DNA of 64,000 bases, from contig NC_014328.1 in assembly GCF_000143685.1 (NCBI RefSeq), forward strand, positions 620,001 through 684,000, given 5' to 3'. The stretch is from Clostridium ljungdahlii DSM 13528 (lineage in GTDB: Bacteria > Bacillota > Clostridia > Clostridiales > Clostridiaceae). Below the pieces are notes generated by a model. The model was not told the DNA's origin. It saw nothing but the letters and a program-made list of their open reading frames with translations, and did no database searches. The translations under genes and the position numbers were made by a program. Positions within the stretch are counted from its first letter, which is position 1. The number at the start of each line of letters is the position of its first letter. This document shows, one piece after another, positions 34,700-44,008 of the stretch.

Positions 34700-35854
34700 C
34701 TACTTATCTATCATAATCATGTTAAATTGGGTATTATAGCTGCAATTAAAACCTGCTTTAGATAAAGCATCTAAACTCACATTTTTACTAGGAGAAAGAT
34801 CTTTGGCATTGAAACTATAGGTTTGCTTATCTATAGTCAATTTCATTGAAGCTGAATCATAGCTTCCACCTAAGTACATAGTTATATAATTTGGATTTAC
34901 ATAAGCTTTACCTTTTATGATTTCAGCTTGATTACTTCCAAATGCAATTGGTGTTCCATATATAACTAACCTTGGATCAGCACCTATGGCTGCTAATTCA
35001 TCATTATTTGAAGATTCTTCATCTTCCTGGCTATCTAACATAACGAAATGAACATTTCCGTAATCGTAAGAATATACTTGCCCTTTGAAACCATCAGGAC
35101 CGTTCATCGGAACTTTAAATTGATTTGTAAAATATTTAGGTTTAGTTGAATCCCAGCCAACTGCATTGTAGGTTTCGTGATTGCCTTGAACTGGCATTTC
35201 AGGTAAATTGTCAATAACTCCTTTAGCAGCATTAAACCAGTTGTTCCAATGCCTATAATCTTGGCCCTTTTCAACTAAATCACCAACATTTATCATGAAA
35301 TCTGCATCTTTATTTTTAGAATAGGCATTTTGAACAGTCTTATTCCAAGGAGCATAATTTGGAACATCAGCATTTCCACTTTGAGAATCCCCAAAAACAA
35401 TAAATTTAACATCGTCTTCTTTGCTTGCTTCTGTTTTAAATTTATTTTCAGTACTCCAATTTTGGCCATCTCCTACCATATAACTATACTTAGTTCCTGG
35501 AGTAAGATTTTCTAAGGTAACTGAAAATAAATTCATACATCCAGTATTTATATCAGTGCTTGATGTAGAAAAATCTTGTTTAGTAGCATTAAAAGTTTTT
35601 GTTTCTCCAGTAGTCAAGTTTTTATATTGAACTAATCCTTTAGTTACATTTGTACTAGTTCTCCAGGTGATTGTTTGTGTAGTTTTAGGGTCTTTAGTCC
35701 AGGTTAAAGTAATGTGATCAGGTTTTACAGTAGAATTTAAATTAGTATTAATAGTTGTATTATCGTAAGCTGCATGAACTGAGTATATTGGAGCTATTGT
35801 TGATGTGGCAGCAATAAGTGCAGCTATTATCATGGATAAGTATTTTTTCTTCAT
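34700..35854 (-). CDS. Secreted purple-acid-phosphatase-like protein with an incomplete metallophosphatase domain
   Basis: ATG 35854 follows GGGGGATA on the minus strand; 384 aa with a signal peptide (cleavage near VHAAY). A fibronectin-type purple acid phosphatase N-domain follows (ITLTWTKDPKTTQTITWRTS, LTPGTKYSYMVGDGQNWS). The metallophosphatase core begins normally: FIVFGDSQSG, MINVGDLVEKGQDYRHWNNW and VQGNHETYN. But after FVMLDSQEDEE the sequence turns into ADPRLVIYGTPIAFGSNQAE, a copper-amine-oxidase-N-like or wall-associated repeat. The second half of the phosphatase, with the expected His-x-His metal ligands, is missing. An in-frame internal deletion or fusion is the simplest reading. 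Activity is doubtful. Confidence 0.8.
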   Translation of the reverse strand: MKKKYLSMIIAALIAATSTIAPIYSVHAAYDNTTINTNLNSTVKPDHITLTWTKDPKTTQTITWRTSTNVTKGLVQYKNLTTGETKTFNATKQDFSTSSTDINTGCMNLFSVTLENLTPGTKYSYMVGDGQNWSTENKFKTEASKEDDVKFIVFGDSQSGNADVPNYAPWNKTVQNAYSKNKDADFMINVGDLVEKGQDYRHWNNWFNAAKGVIDNLPEMPVQGNHETYNAVGWDSTKPKYFTNQFKVPMNGPDGFKGQVYSYDYGNVHFVMLDSQEDEESSNNDELAAIGADPRLVIYGTPIAFGSNQAEIIKGKAYVNPNYITMYLGGSYDSASMKLTIDKQTYSFNAKDLSPSKNVSLDALSKAGFNCSYNTQFNMIMIDK

Positions 35855-36009
35855 AATATCCCCCACTAACTTAATTTTCCATTTGACAATCTTATTATAT
35901 ATTTTCCAAATTAAATGGATATTATATAAAGTTAACTGTATGTTAATTTATATTATGCTATAATAAATGTTAATTATAATTTTTGTAATATTGAAGGAGA
36001 GTATGATAA

Positions 36010-36540
36010 ATGGAACATAAGGGAGTTTTAAAGAATATAGGCGGATATGTATTTTATATTATATTAGCAGTTGTGTTTGCATTGACATTTAGGACCTATG
36101 TTTTTGCAAGAACAACTGTGATAGGACCTTCTATGCAGCCTACATTTCATGATAAGGATTCTGTATTTTTAGAAAAAGTAAGTACTGAAACCGGTCATAT
36201 AAGTAGAGGAGAAATTGTTACTTTTTATTCTAAAGACGAAAATAATGATGATTACATAAAAAGAGTTATAGGAATAGCTGGAGATAAGGTTGAAATAAAA
36301 GATGGAAAGGTATATTTAAATGGACAACTTCTTTCAGAAGATTATCTTCCTAAGGGAACAATTACTGAACCTAATTCTCTTATTACACAATATGTAATCC
36401 CTAAAGGATATGTTTTTGTACTTGGAGACAATAGGGGAAATAGTACTGACAGCAGAATACTTGGACCAATAAATTTGAAAGACATAAGAGGACATGTTAT
36501 CTTGAGAGTATACCCTTTTAATAATATCAGGGCATTTTAA
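36010..36540 (+). CDS. lepB: Signal peptidase I
   Basis: 176 aa, type I signal peptidase of the Gram-positive size class. An N-terminal membrane anchor (GYVFYIILAVVFALTFRTYV) is followed by the catalytic Ser in GPSMQPTF and the catalytic Lys in YIKRVIGIAGD (Ser/Lys dyad). The conserved box VFVLGDNRGNSTDSR follows. Cleaves signal peptides outside the membrane, including those of the secreted proteins in this window. Single gene with SD GAAGGAG. Confidence 0.95.
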   Translation: MEHKGVLKNIGGYVFYIILAVVFALTFRTYVFARTTVIGPSMQPTFHDKDSVFLEKVSTETGHISRGEIVTFYSKDENNDDYIKRVIGIAGDKVEIKDGKVYLNGQLLSEDYLPKGTITEPNSLITQYVIPKGYVFVLGDNRGNSTDSRILGPINLKDIRGHVILRVYPFNNIRAF

Positions 36541-36687
36541 AACTGGTAATATGCATAAATTTAAGTGTAAATAGGTAAATATATAACTTAATTTTTGCAG
36601 TTTAAGAAAATTTGCTAAGCAACATTTTTAATTCTTAACTTGTGAAGGTTGAGTATGTAAAGTTAAATTATTTGTGGGGAGTAAAAA

Positions 36688-37488
36688 ATGAACATTAGAG
36701 AAAAATATTTAAAGGATGCTAAAAAAGTTGTAGTTAAGGTAGGCACTTCTACTCTTATAACCGAAGATGGATCTTTGGATTTGTATAGAATAGAGGAAAT
36801 AGTAAGGCAAATTTGTTATTTGCAAAATCAAGGTAAAAGTGTAGTTTTAGTAACTTCTGGAGCTATTGGTGTTGGATTTTTGAAATTGGGACTTAAAACA
36901 AAGCCAAAAGACATATGTGAAAAGCAAGCTGCTGCGGCTATTGGCCAGGGAATACTTTTGAATATATATGAAAAGATGTTTTCAGAACATGGTAAAATAG
37001 TTGCTCAAATTTTACTTACAAAAAATGATCTGGATATTGTGGACAATTATACTCATGCCCAAAATACCTTCACAGCACTTTTAAAACGTGGAGTAATACC
37101 CATAGTTAATGAAAATGATGCAGTTGCGGTAGAGGAAATAAAATTTGGTGATAACGATACTCTTTCAGCTTTGATTGCAAAGACCATTCATGCAGATCTT
37201 CTCATACTGCTCTCAGATATTGATGGACTTTATAGTTCTGATCCTCAATCAGATAAAGATGCCAAATTAATAAGCTGTGTTCCTAAAATAACTAAGGAAA
37301 TTGAAGATTGCAGTAAGGGATCTCACAGCAATGTTGGAACAGGTGGTATGTATACTAAAATTAAGGCGGCAAAAATAGCAGTATCATCGGGGATATCTAT
37401 GATAATAGCAAATGGATCCCAAGATTCTGTTATAGAAGATATAGTTTCAAATAAAGAAATTGGAACTTTATTTGAAGCAGAAAAATAA
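36688..37488 (+). CDS. proB: Glutamate 5-kinase
   Basis: 266 aa, amino-acid kinase fold. It phosphorylates glutamate at the gamma carboxyl, the first step of proline synthesis. Motifs: [44 protein letters not shown] and [15 protein letters not shown]. It lacks the C-terminal PUA domain found in longer ProB proteins, as in many clostridia. proA follows after 16 bases with its own AGGAGG site, so the two form an operon. Feedback by proline is expected for the family. Confidence 0.95.
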   Translation: MNIREKYLKDAKKVVVKVGTSTLITEDGSLDLYRIEEIVRQICYLQNQGKSVVLVTSGAIGVGFLKLGLKTKPKDICEKQAAAAIGQGILLNIYEKMFSEHGKIVAQILLTKNDLDIVDNYTHAQNTFTALLKRGVIPIVNENDAVAVEEIKFGDNDTLSALIAKTIHADLLILLSDIDGLYSSDPQSDKDAKLISCVPKITKEIEDCSKGSHSNVGTGGMYTKIKAAKIAVSSGISMIIANGSQDSVIEDIVSNKEIGTLFEAEK

Positions 37489-37504
37489 AAGGAGGCTTAT
37501 AGAG

Positions 37505-38761
37505 ATGGATGTAGGTAGTTATGTTGTAGAAAAAGCTAAAACTGCAAGTAGGGCTGCAAGAATATTATCTAATATGGGTCCGAATTTAAAAAATAAAGCT
37601 TTAGATGATATGGCAGAGGCACTTCAAAACAACAAAGAACTTATTTTACAAGCTAATAAGTTAGATCTGGATAATGCTAAAAAATCAGGTAAAGGTAAAG
37701 CTTTTATCGACAGACTTGAACTAAACCAAAAGAGAATAGATTCTATGGCAGGTGGACTTATTAAAGTTGCATCACTTCCAGATCCTATTGGTGAAGTGTC
37801 TAAAATGTGGAAAAGGCCTAATGGACTGCGTATTGGAAAAGTGAGAGTACCTCTTGGAACAATAGGAATAATATATGAAGCTAGGCCAAATGTAACTGTG
37901 GATGCTGCTGCACTTTGCCTTAAAAGTGGAAATTCAGTTATTTTAAGAGGAGGGAAGGAGGCAATAAACTCCAATGTAGCTATATACAATACAATAAATA
38001 AAGCTGCTGTTAGTGCCGGACTTCCAGAAGGGGCTATTGAATTTATAGATATAACTGAAAGAGAAGCAGTGGAAACTTTGATGAAACTTAACGAATATGT
38101 AGATGTACTAATACCAAGAGGGGGCAGGGGACTTATCAATTCCATAGTAAAGAATTCTACAGTGCCTGTAATCCAAACTGGTATAGGAAATTGTCACGTT
38201 TATGTGGATGAAAGTGCAGATTTAAGCATGGCAGAAAATATAGTGGTAAATGCAAAAACTCAAAGACCAGCAGTTTGCAATGCTATGGAGACATTGCTTG
38301 TACACAAAAACGCTGCTGAAAATTTCCTGCCTCATTTGGGAGAAACCTTAAAAAGTTTGGGAGTTGAAATAAGAGGATGTAGTGAAACGAAAAAATTGAT
38401 TCCCTATGCAAAATTGGCAACGGAAGAGGACTATGATACAGAATTTCTAGATTTGATATTGGCTGTAAAAGTAGTGAATTCGCTGGATGAAGCAATGGAT
38501 CATATTTATAAATATGGAACAAAACATTCTGAAGCTATAATAACAAATGATTATAACGCATCTCAAAGATTTTTAAATGAAGTTGATGCTGCGGCAGTTT
38601 ATGTAAATGCTTCTACTAGATTTACTGATGGTGAGCAGTTTGGATTTGGTGCCGAAATAGGTATAAGTACCCAGAAGCTTCATGCGAGAGGGCCTATGGG
38701 ATTAAACGAACTTACTACTTCAAAGTATGTAGTCTATGGAGAAGGACAGATACGAAAATAG
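37505..38761 (+). CDS. proA: Gamma-glutamyl phosphate reductase
   Basis: ATG 37505 follows AGGAGG; an upstream in-frame TTG at 37460 would overlap proB and is unlikely. 418 aa, aldehyde-dehydrogenase fold. It reduces glutamyl phosphate with NADPH to glutamate semialdehyde. Family motifs: PLGTIGIIYEARPNVTVDAA, SGNSVILRGGKEA, LIPRGGRGLI, QTGIGNCHVYVD and the catalytic Cys region RPAVCNAMETLLVH. Second gene of proBA, followed by a strong terminator. Confidence 0.96.
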   Translation: MDVGSYVVEKAKTASRAARILSNMGPNLKNKALDDMAEALQNNKELILQANKLDLDNAKKSGKGKAFIDRLELNQKRIDSMAGGLIKVASLPDPIGEVSKMWKRPNGLRIGKVRVPLGTIGIIYEARPNVTVDAAALCLKSGNSVILRGGKEAINSNVAIYNTINKAAVSAGLPEGAIEFIDITEREAVETLMKLNEYVDVLIPRGGRGLINSIVKNSTVPVIQTGIGNCHVYVDESADLSMAENIVVNAKTQRPAVCNAMETLLVHKNAAENFLPHLGETLKSLGVEIRGCSETKKLIPYAKLATEEDYDTEFLDLILAVKVVNSLDEAMDHIYKYGTKHSEAIITNDYNASQRFLNEVDAAAVYVNASTRFTDGEQFGFGAEIGISTQKLHARGPMGLNELTTSKYVVYGEGQIRK

Positions 38762-38763
38762 GG

Positions 38764-38818
38764 ATTTCTATCTGAACTTAGTTGGAGAAACAAATTCCCA
38801 CTAAGTAAGATTCATTGA
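38764..38818 (-). repeat. Degenerate B-element fragment B5 (reverse orientation)
   Basis: Read on the minus strand, TCAATGAATCTTACTTAGTGGG ... CTCCAACTAAGTTCAGAT matches the first hairpin of B3 (41448-41545), without the inner stem-loop. Present just after proA. Confidence 0.55.
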
Positions 38819-38828
38819 TTGAATTTAA

Positions 38829-38870
38829 ATTAAACTTCTGAGGATTTGACACTCAGAAGTTTAATTTTTT
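38829..38870 (+). terminator. Intrinsic terminator of proBA
   Basis: TTAAACTTCTGAG pairs with CTCAGAAGTTTAA (13 bp) around GATTTGACA, followed by six or more T. Confidence 0.9.
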
Positions 38871-38951
38871 ATTGAAATTCTTAAATAGATGGTATTCTGT
38901 AATTATGGTATAATATAGAAAATAAATTTTTGATTTTAAGAGGTGTATAAA

Positions 38952-39176
38952 ATGGCAGGTATAAAATATGAAATAAAAGAAAATAAAGGAGTATTATCAG
39001 AATCCCCTAAAGGATGGAAGAAAGAATTAAATTTAGTTAGCTGGAATGATAGAACTGCTAAATATGATATAAGAGATTGGTCACAAGAACATGATAAAAT
39101 GGGAAAGGGAGTTACCCTAACTGTAGATGAACTGAGGGAGTTAAAAAACATATTAAATAATATGGATTTGTCTTAG
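38952..39176 (+). CDS. PC4-like (YdbC family) single-strand DNA-binding protein
   Basis: 74 aa; ATG 38952 is used since the GTG at 38943 is within the SD AGGTG. The sequence matches bacterial PC4/YdbC proteins: EIKENKGVLSESPKGWKKEL, LVSWNDRTAKYDIRDWSQEH and GVTLTVDELRELKNIL. Related to the eukaryotic coactivator PC4 (p15). Family members form dimers that bind single-stranded DNA and may affect transcription or replication. Followed after 12 bases by the PBP gene, probably by operon only. Confidence 0.85.
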   Translation: MAGIKYEIKENKGVLSESPKGWKKELNLVSWNDRTAKYDIRDWSQEHDKMGKGVTLTVDELRELKNILNNMDLS

Positions 39177-39188
39177 AGGTATGATTTT

Positions 39189-41204
39189 ATGAAATGTAAA
39201 TTTTTATGGTGTATTTTCATAGCATTATCTATATTTACAGTCACTGCGTGCAGCAGCAAAAGTAATATGGTAAAAAGTAGTTTAAATAGTTACATAGATG
39301 CATGGACAAAATGCAACTATGATTTAATGTACAGTAAGATGGATAAAGATAGTAAATCTAGGATTGCTAAAAAAGATTTTGTGAGTCGTTACAATAATAT
39401 TTACAGTGGAATAGAAGCAAAGAATATAAATGTAAAGATTGACAGCAGCAGTGACATAAAATATGAAGATGGAGCTGCAAAAGTTCCAATAAAGGTAAGT
39501 ATGGATACTGCAGCAGGTAAATTAGATTTTTCAAACAGTATAAGTTTAAAAAAAGAAAAGGATAATGACAAAACAGATTGGAAAGTAGTGTGGAGTCCTT
39601 CTAATATATTTCCGGATTTAAAAGAAGGGGATAAAATAAGAATAGATACTGTACAGGGAAAAAGGGGTACGATTTATGATAGAAATGGCAATCCTATAGC
39701 AGAGGATGGTAGGGCAGCACAAATTGGGATTGTACCTGAAACTTTAGAACAAAATGGTGAAAAATCTAAGGAAAATATAGCTGCCCTATTAAACATTTCA
39801 AAAGAAGATATAAATAAGAAACTCTCTGCATCTTATGTAAAAAAGGATATGTTTGTACCTATAAAGATAATACAGGAAGACGACAGTAATCTAGCTGTAC
39901 TTCAAAGAATTTCTGGAGTAAAAGTGCAGTATATAAAGGAAAGAGTGTATCCGTTAAAAAATGCAGCTGCGCATTTAACAGGGTATGTACATAAAGTTAC
40001 TGCAGAAGAATTAAAAACAAATAAAAATTATGGACCTGATGATATAATAGGTAAATCAGGATTAGAACAAATATATGAAAGTACTTTAAGAGCTCAAAAC
40101 GGATATGAAATTTATATTGTAGATAAAAATAATAAGAAAAAAAAGACTCTCATAAAGAGAAAAGTACATAATGGAAAAGATATAAAACTTACTATAGATT
40201 CTAAAATTCAAAGTTTACTATATAATGAATTGCAGCAAGATGCTGGCATGGGTGTTAGCATGAATCCTAAAACGGGGGAGGTTCTAGCCCTTGTAAGTAC
40301 TCCTTCTTTTGATCCTAATGATTTTGTAATGGGTATGTCAAGTGATACTTGGAAAACTTTAAATGAAGATAAGAGAAGACCTTTATACAATAGATTTCAG
40401 AGCAATGTAGTTCCCGGATCTGTTTTCAAGCCTATTACAGCAGCAATAGGTTTAAAGGATGGTAAATTAAATCCACAAGTGTCTAAAAATATTTCTGGAC
40501 TTAAATGGCAAAAAGACAGTAGTTGGGGAAAGTATTATGTTACACGAGTAGAGGATTATGGCGAGCCTAGCAATCTTTTGAATGCTCTTGTTTATTCAGA
40601 TAATATATATTTTGCAAAAACTGCACTGGATATTGGAAAAGACACTATGGAGACAGAACTTAAAAATTGGGGGCTAGGTGAGGGAATGCCTTTTGAGTAT
40701 GGACTCTCTAGATCACAATTAGCTTCAAAAGGAAATATAAAAACAGAGGTGCAGCTGGCAGACAGCGGATATGGCCAGGGAGAAATTCTATTAAACCCAG
40801 TTCACTTAATGGCAATGTATGATTCTTTTGTGAATGAAGGGAATATTATAAAACCATACCTTATATATAAAGATAATGCCAAGGCACAGATATGGAAAAA
40901 AGATGTATATCCTAAAGAAGATGCAAATATTATTTTAAATGACCTAGAACAGGTAGTTTCAAACCCTAAAGGGACAGGACATGAAGCATATATACCTGGA
41001 ATGGCTTTGGCAGGAAAGACAGGTACTGCAGAGATAAAGGCTTCACAGGAGGATACTAGTGGAACGGAAGTTGGATGGTTTGCTGCAGTTAATGTAGATA
41101 ATCCAAAGCTTTTAGTAATAGCCATGGTGGAAAATGCTAAAGAAAAGGGAGGAAGCCATTATGTGGTCCCTATAGTCAAAAGTGTTTTTGAGCAAGTAAG
41201 ATAG
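39189..41204 (+). CDS. Penicillin-binding protein of the MecA/PBP2a type (lipoprotein-like N-terminus)
   Basis: 671 aa. The N-terminus looks like a lipoprotein signal (LSIFTVTAC). A MecA_N/NTF2-like domain (about 28-140) is followed by a PBP dimerisation domain (RGTIYDRNGNPIAEDG) and the transpeptidase: SVFK with active Ser at about 411, a YSDN motif and AGKTGTAE near 609. This is the class B3 layout of low-affinity PBPs such as MecA and Enterococcus PBP5, which often give intrinsic beta-lactam tolerance. It cross-links peptidoglycan outside the membrane. Whether it lowers antibiotic sensitivity cannot be told from sequence. Confidence 0.93.
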   Translation: MKCKFLWCIFIALSIFTVTACSSKSNMVKSSLNSYIDAWTKCNYDLMYSKMDKDSKSRIAKKDFVSRYNNIYSGIEAKNINVKIDSSSDIKYEDGAAKVPIKVSMDTAAGKLDFSNSISLKKEKDNDKTDWKVVWSPSNIFPDLKEGDKIRIDTVQGKRGTIYDRNGNPIAEDGRAAQIGIVPETLEQNGEKSKENIAALLNISKEDINKKLSASYVKKDMFVPIKIIQEDDSNLAVLQRISGVKVQYIKERVYPLKNAAAHLTGYVHKVTAEELKTNKNYGPDDIIGKSGLEQIYESTLRAQNGYEIYIVDKNNKKKKTLIKRKVHNGKDIKLTIDSKIQSLLYNELQQDAGMGVSMNPKTGEVLALVSTPSFDPNDFVMGMSSDTWKTLNEDKRRPLYNRFQSNVVPGSVFKPITAAIGLKDGKLNPQVSKNISGLKWQKDSSWGKYYVTRVEDYGEPSNLLNALVYSDNIYFAKTALDIGKDTMETELKNWGLGEGMPFEYGLSRSQLASKGNIKTEVQLADSGYGQGEILLNPVHLMAMYDSFVNEGNIIKPYLIYKDNAKAQIWKKDVYPKEDANIILNDLEQVVSNPKGTGHEAYIPGMALAGKTGTAEIKASQEDTSGTEVGWFAAVNVDNPKLLVIAMVENAKEKGGSHYVVPIVKSVFEQVR

Positions 41205-41390
41205 GGCTATATCTTGTTTGATGATTACCTACTATAACATTTCTATGAATTTTGTGAAAGCTACTAAATAATATTCACTGATAAGTTTAATTGCAATGTA
41301 GAATATAATTTAAATTTTTGATATAATAGTATATAAAGGAAATGAATAAATTTTTAATTTATTTAAGATTAAAGAAATTAAAAACAGGAC

Positions 41391-41422
41391 AAAAAGTCGG
41401 AAGCAGTGCTCTGACTTTTTTT
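41391..41422 (+). terminator. Intrinsic terminator after the PBP gene
   Basis: AAAAAGTCGG pairs with CTGACTTTTT (one G-U), loop AAGCAGTGCT, followed by T. Confidence 0.7.
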
Positions 41423-41439
41423 AAATAAATTATATAAAC

Positions 41440-41627
41440 GTTTTCATCAATGAATCTTACTTAGTGGAAAAAGTAGATATCCCCAATCTTTGATTTGATG
41501 ACAGTCGCTTTCTCTTTAGAGTTTTGCTTCTCCCACTAAGTTTAGATGAATTATCTAGGGCGTAGCTATGGTTAGCTCCCACTTTGATAAAAGTGGGAGT
41601 GTTACAGTAGGTAGCCATCAGATAAAG
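41440..41627 (+). mobile_element. Structured element B3 (188 bp), divergent
   Basis: Preceded by ATAAAC (41434-41439) and ending CAGATAAAG. The right half has the family core TTATCTAGGGCGTAGCTATGG ... GGTAGCCATCAGATAA around a perfect CTCCCACTTT/AAAGTGGGAG hairpin. The left hairpin (TTACTTAGTGG ... CCCACTAAG) holds the inner stem-loop GATATCCCCAATC-TTT-GATTTGATGACAGTC, which in B1/B2 lies in the right hairpin instead. It ends 29 bases before the chemoreceptor start. Confidence 0.7.
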
Positions 41628-41655
41628 TTATATTATATTTTCAGGGGGAGTGTAA

Positions 41656-43359
41656 ATGAAAAATCTAAAAGTTAGGGGTAAAATAAATCTTTTAATAGTA
41701 TGTATCATTTTGATTTTAAGTGCTTCAGTTCTTATATTAGTACATCATAATTTGAGTAATATAACAGATGAAAGCTATTCCAATCAATTGAAATCAAATT
41801 CTGGTATGGCTTTAAAGTTATTAGATGAAAAATATAGTGGAGCATGGAAAGAAAAGGGTGGCAAATTATACAAGGGGAGTAAACTCATAAGTGGAGATAC
41901 TAAATTTGTAGATTCTATAAAAGCGGAGACAGGTGAAGAAGTTACTATATTCTTAAAAGATACAAGGATTTCTACGACGGTAATGAACAAAGGAAATAGA
42001 GCCGTAAATACAAAAGCTTTATCTGAGGTTTCAAATAAAGTGTTGAAATCTGGAGAAGACTTTAGGGGAGAAACAAAAATATTGAATGTACCCTATGAGG
42101 TAATATATAAACCAATCAGGGATAATGAAGGAAATGTACTGGGAATGTTTTTTATAGGTATTAGTAAAAGTGTAATAAATAATCAGATATTTCAAGTTTT
42201 TAAAAGCATAGGTATTATTGTGTTACTAATAGCTATATTGTCTGTTATAGCAGCAAATATTTTTGTATCTAAGATAACTAAAGTATTACTTTATTCTGCA
42301 GAGTATATGAATACTTTATCAAAAGGAGATTTTACTAAAGAAGTTCCTAGAGAATACTTGAATTATAAAGATGAAGGAGGAGTTTTAGCCAAAGGTATAG
42401 AAGGTATGAGAAAATCTGTGAATAATTTGTTGTATACTATTAGAAATGATTTTAAAACTATAGTTGATGAATCAAATAGCTTGGTTCTGATTTCTAAAGA
42501 ATTATCTGGATCTTCAAGTGATGTATCCCAGACTATAAATCAGGTGGCAGGAGCAAATACAAATCAGGCACAAGAATTAGTTGCTGTAAATGGGGTTATA
42601 GATTCCTTTAGCAATGAATTGTCTAAGATAGTAGAGGATATAAATGAAATAGATAGGAGCTCTAATGAGATAGACAGTATGGCAAAAGAAAATAGTGAAA
42701 AACTGCCTAATATAGAAAGGTCTATCGCAAAGGTAAATGATTCTTTTAAAATGTTTAAGGGAGATATAACGGAGTTTAGCAGTAATGTGCTGAAAATAAA
42801 TGACATAACTAATATTATAAACAGTGTTTCAGATCAAACTAACCTGCTAGCTTTAAATGCAGCTATAGAAGCAGCTAGGGCTGGAGAAGCTGGAAAAGGT
42901 TTTGCAGTTGTGGCAGAGGAAGTAAGAAAATTAGCTTCACAAACTAAGGAGTCTTCTACAAGTATAGATAGCTTAATTAAATTGCTTTCTAATAAAATAG
43001 GAGCCATAGTAAAGGAAACTTCAGAGATGGACAATGAAATTGTAAATCAAACTAAGTCTATAAATGAATCTATAGAAGCTTTTACTAATATAACTTATGC
43101 AGTTAATAATATAATACCTAAAATTCAAAAAGTGAATGTATCTGTAGACAACCTTGAAAAAAGCAAAGATAAAATAGTGAGTAGTGTAGAAGAAACCTCA
43201 GCTACTGCAGAAGAGATGGCTGCATCTACTGAGGAAATAGCTGCTTCCAGTGCTGAAATGAGTAAGTCTGCAAATAAAGTATACGAAGTTGCAGAAAACC
43301 TTGAAAGTATGACAGAAAATCTTAAGGGCAATATAACTAAATTTAGGATAAATAATTAA
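41656..43359 (+). CDS. Methyl-accepting chemotaxis protein with a single Cache-type sensor
   Basis: 567 aa. Two membrane helices (about 11-30 and 187-208) flank an outside sensor (about 31-185), which ends [20 protein letters not shown] and looks like a small Cache domain. A HAMP linker follows, then the coiled-coil signalling domain with the hairpin tip [35 protein letters not shown] and the C-terminal [13 protein letters not shown] repeats. Senses an external ligand and controls CheA. SD GGGGGAG. Element B3 forms its leader. No chemotaxis partners are nearby. Confidence 0.95.
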   Translation: MKNLKVRGKINLLIVCIILILSASVLILVHHNLSNITDESYSNQLKSNSGMALKLLDEKYSGAWKEKGGKLYKGSKLISGDTKFVDSIKAETGEEVTIFLKDTRISTTVMNKGNRAVNTKALSEVSNKVLKSGEDFRGETKILNVPYEVIYKPIRDNEGNVLGMFFIGISKSVINNQIFQVFKSIGIIVLLIAILSVIAANIFVSKITKVLLYSAEYMNTLSKGDFTKEVPREYLNYKDEGGVLAKGIEGMRKSVNNLLYTIRNDFKTIVDESNSLVLISKELSGSSSDVSQTINQVAGANTNQAQELVAVNGVIDSFSNELSKIVEDINEIDRSSNEIDSMAKENSEKLPNIERSIAKVNDSFKMFKGDITEFSSNVLKINDITNIINSVSDQTNLLALNAAIEAARAGEAGKGFAVVAEEVRKLASQTKESSTSIDSLIKLLSNKIGAIVKETSEMDNEIVNQTKSINESIEAFTNITYAVNNIIPKIQKVNVSVDNLEKSKDKIVSSVEETSATAEEMAASTEEIAASSAEMSKSANKVYEVAENLESMTENLKGNITKFRINN

Positions 43360-43432
43360 TATGCCAACTTTGCACATATAAAATTTTGACTTAATGTAAA
43401 AAAATTAAATAGTTATTGTATAGGCAAAATAA

Positions 43433-43468
43433 AAAATGGCGGAACTTTAAGATTCTGCCATTTTATTT
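43433..43468 (+). terminator. Intrinsic terminator after the chemoreceptor
   Basis: AAAATGGCGGAA pairs with TTCTGCCATTTT (one G-U), loop CTTTAAGA, followed by ATTTTA. It also lies just after the stop of the small minus-strand gene, so it may end both transcripts. Confidence 0.8.
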
Positions 43469-43590
43469 TAAGTTGATGAAATGATATAGGTTATTATAGA
43501 TACTGCTAATATTAATGCTATAAAAAAAATTGTAGTAGCGGTTTTTATATGCCTTTTATGTAATTCTATTGGAGAGAGTTGTTCTTTCAT
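43468..43590 (-). CDS. Very small membrane protein, 40 aa
   Basis: ATG at 43590 on the minus strand, preceded by AAAGGAGC at proper spacing. The 40 residues begin MKEQLSPIELHKRHIKTATT and continue into one strong membrane helix (IFFIALILAVSIITYII). The positive residues before the helix predict the N-terminus inside. The frame is short, but the ribosome site and helix support it. No homologue recognised. Confidence 0.5.
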   Translation of the reverse strand: MKEQLSPIELHKRHIKTATTIFFIALILAVSIITYIISST

Positions 43591-43850
43591 GTTATAGCTC
43601 CTTTTATTATGTAATTATAATAATAAATTTAATATCATTTATTATGCAATTTAATTATATAATAAATAAATTGATATTTCAATATTATGAATTGTTGTAA
43701 GATAATATATTACTACATAGTGTGGAATTATATGTAATTAAATATCAATAATTAAGTTTGCCGTAACTATATCCTCCTAAGCTATAGTAAGCAAAAAAGA
43801 TAAATTTCAATGGAAGTAAATGTTCAATAATGATATAATTAGTTCATTAA

Positions 43851-43985
43851 TTATAGAGTTTCTAGATTGAAAGTTGAATTATTCTCCGGATATTTTTACT
43901 AAGACTTATGTATGAAATATTTAAATGTACTTCATTATTGTAAAAATGTATCTGCGAATAAGTTCAAATTTCAATTACAACCTAT
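43851..43985. repeat. Family A fragment A9
   Basis: ATAGAGTTTCTAGATTGAAAGTT ... CTCCGGATATTTTTACTAAGACTTATG ... ATTATTGTAAAAATGTATC ... GAATAAGTTCAAATTTC. Its left end resembles A2 and A3, and its right end resembles A6. The rest of the 420-base gap (43591-44008) has no supported gene. Confidence 0.65.
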
Positions 43986-44008
43986 AATAATTTTGGGAGG
44001 ATTACTAT

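Noticed and set aside
36541..36687. A T-box or attenuator ahead of proB
   Set aside because: No T-box sequence (TGGNACC-like) or terminator hairpin found.
41440..41655. Cyclic-di-GMP riboswitch upstream of the chemoreceptor
   Set aside because: Such riboswitches are common before clostridial chemoreceptor genes, but the conserved core of either class is absent; the sequence instead matches family B.
43741..43800. Minus-strand frame ending in YYSLGGYSYGKLNY with an AGGAGG nearby
   Set aside because: No start codon in frame and too short; possibly a remnant of a small Gly/Tyr-rich protein gene.
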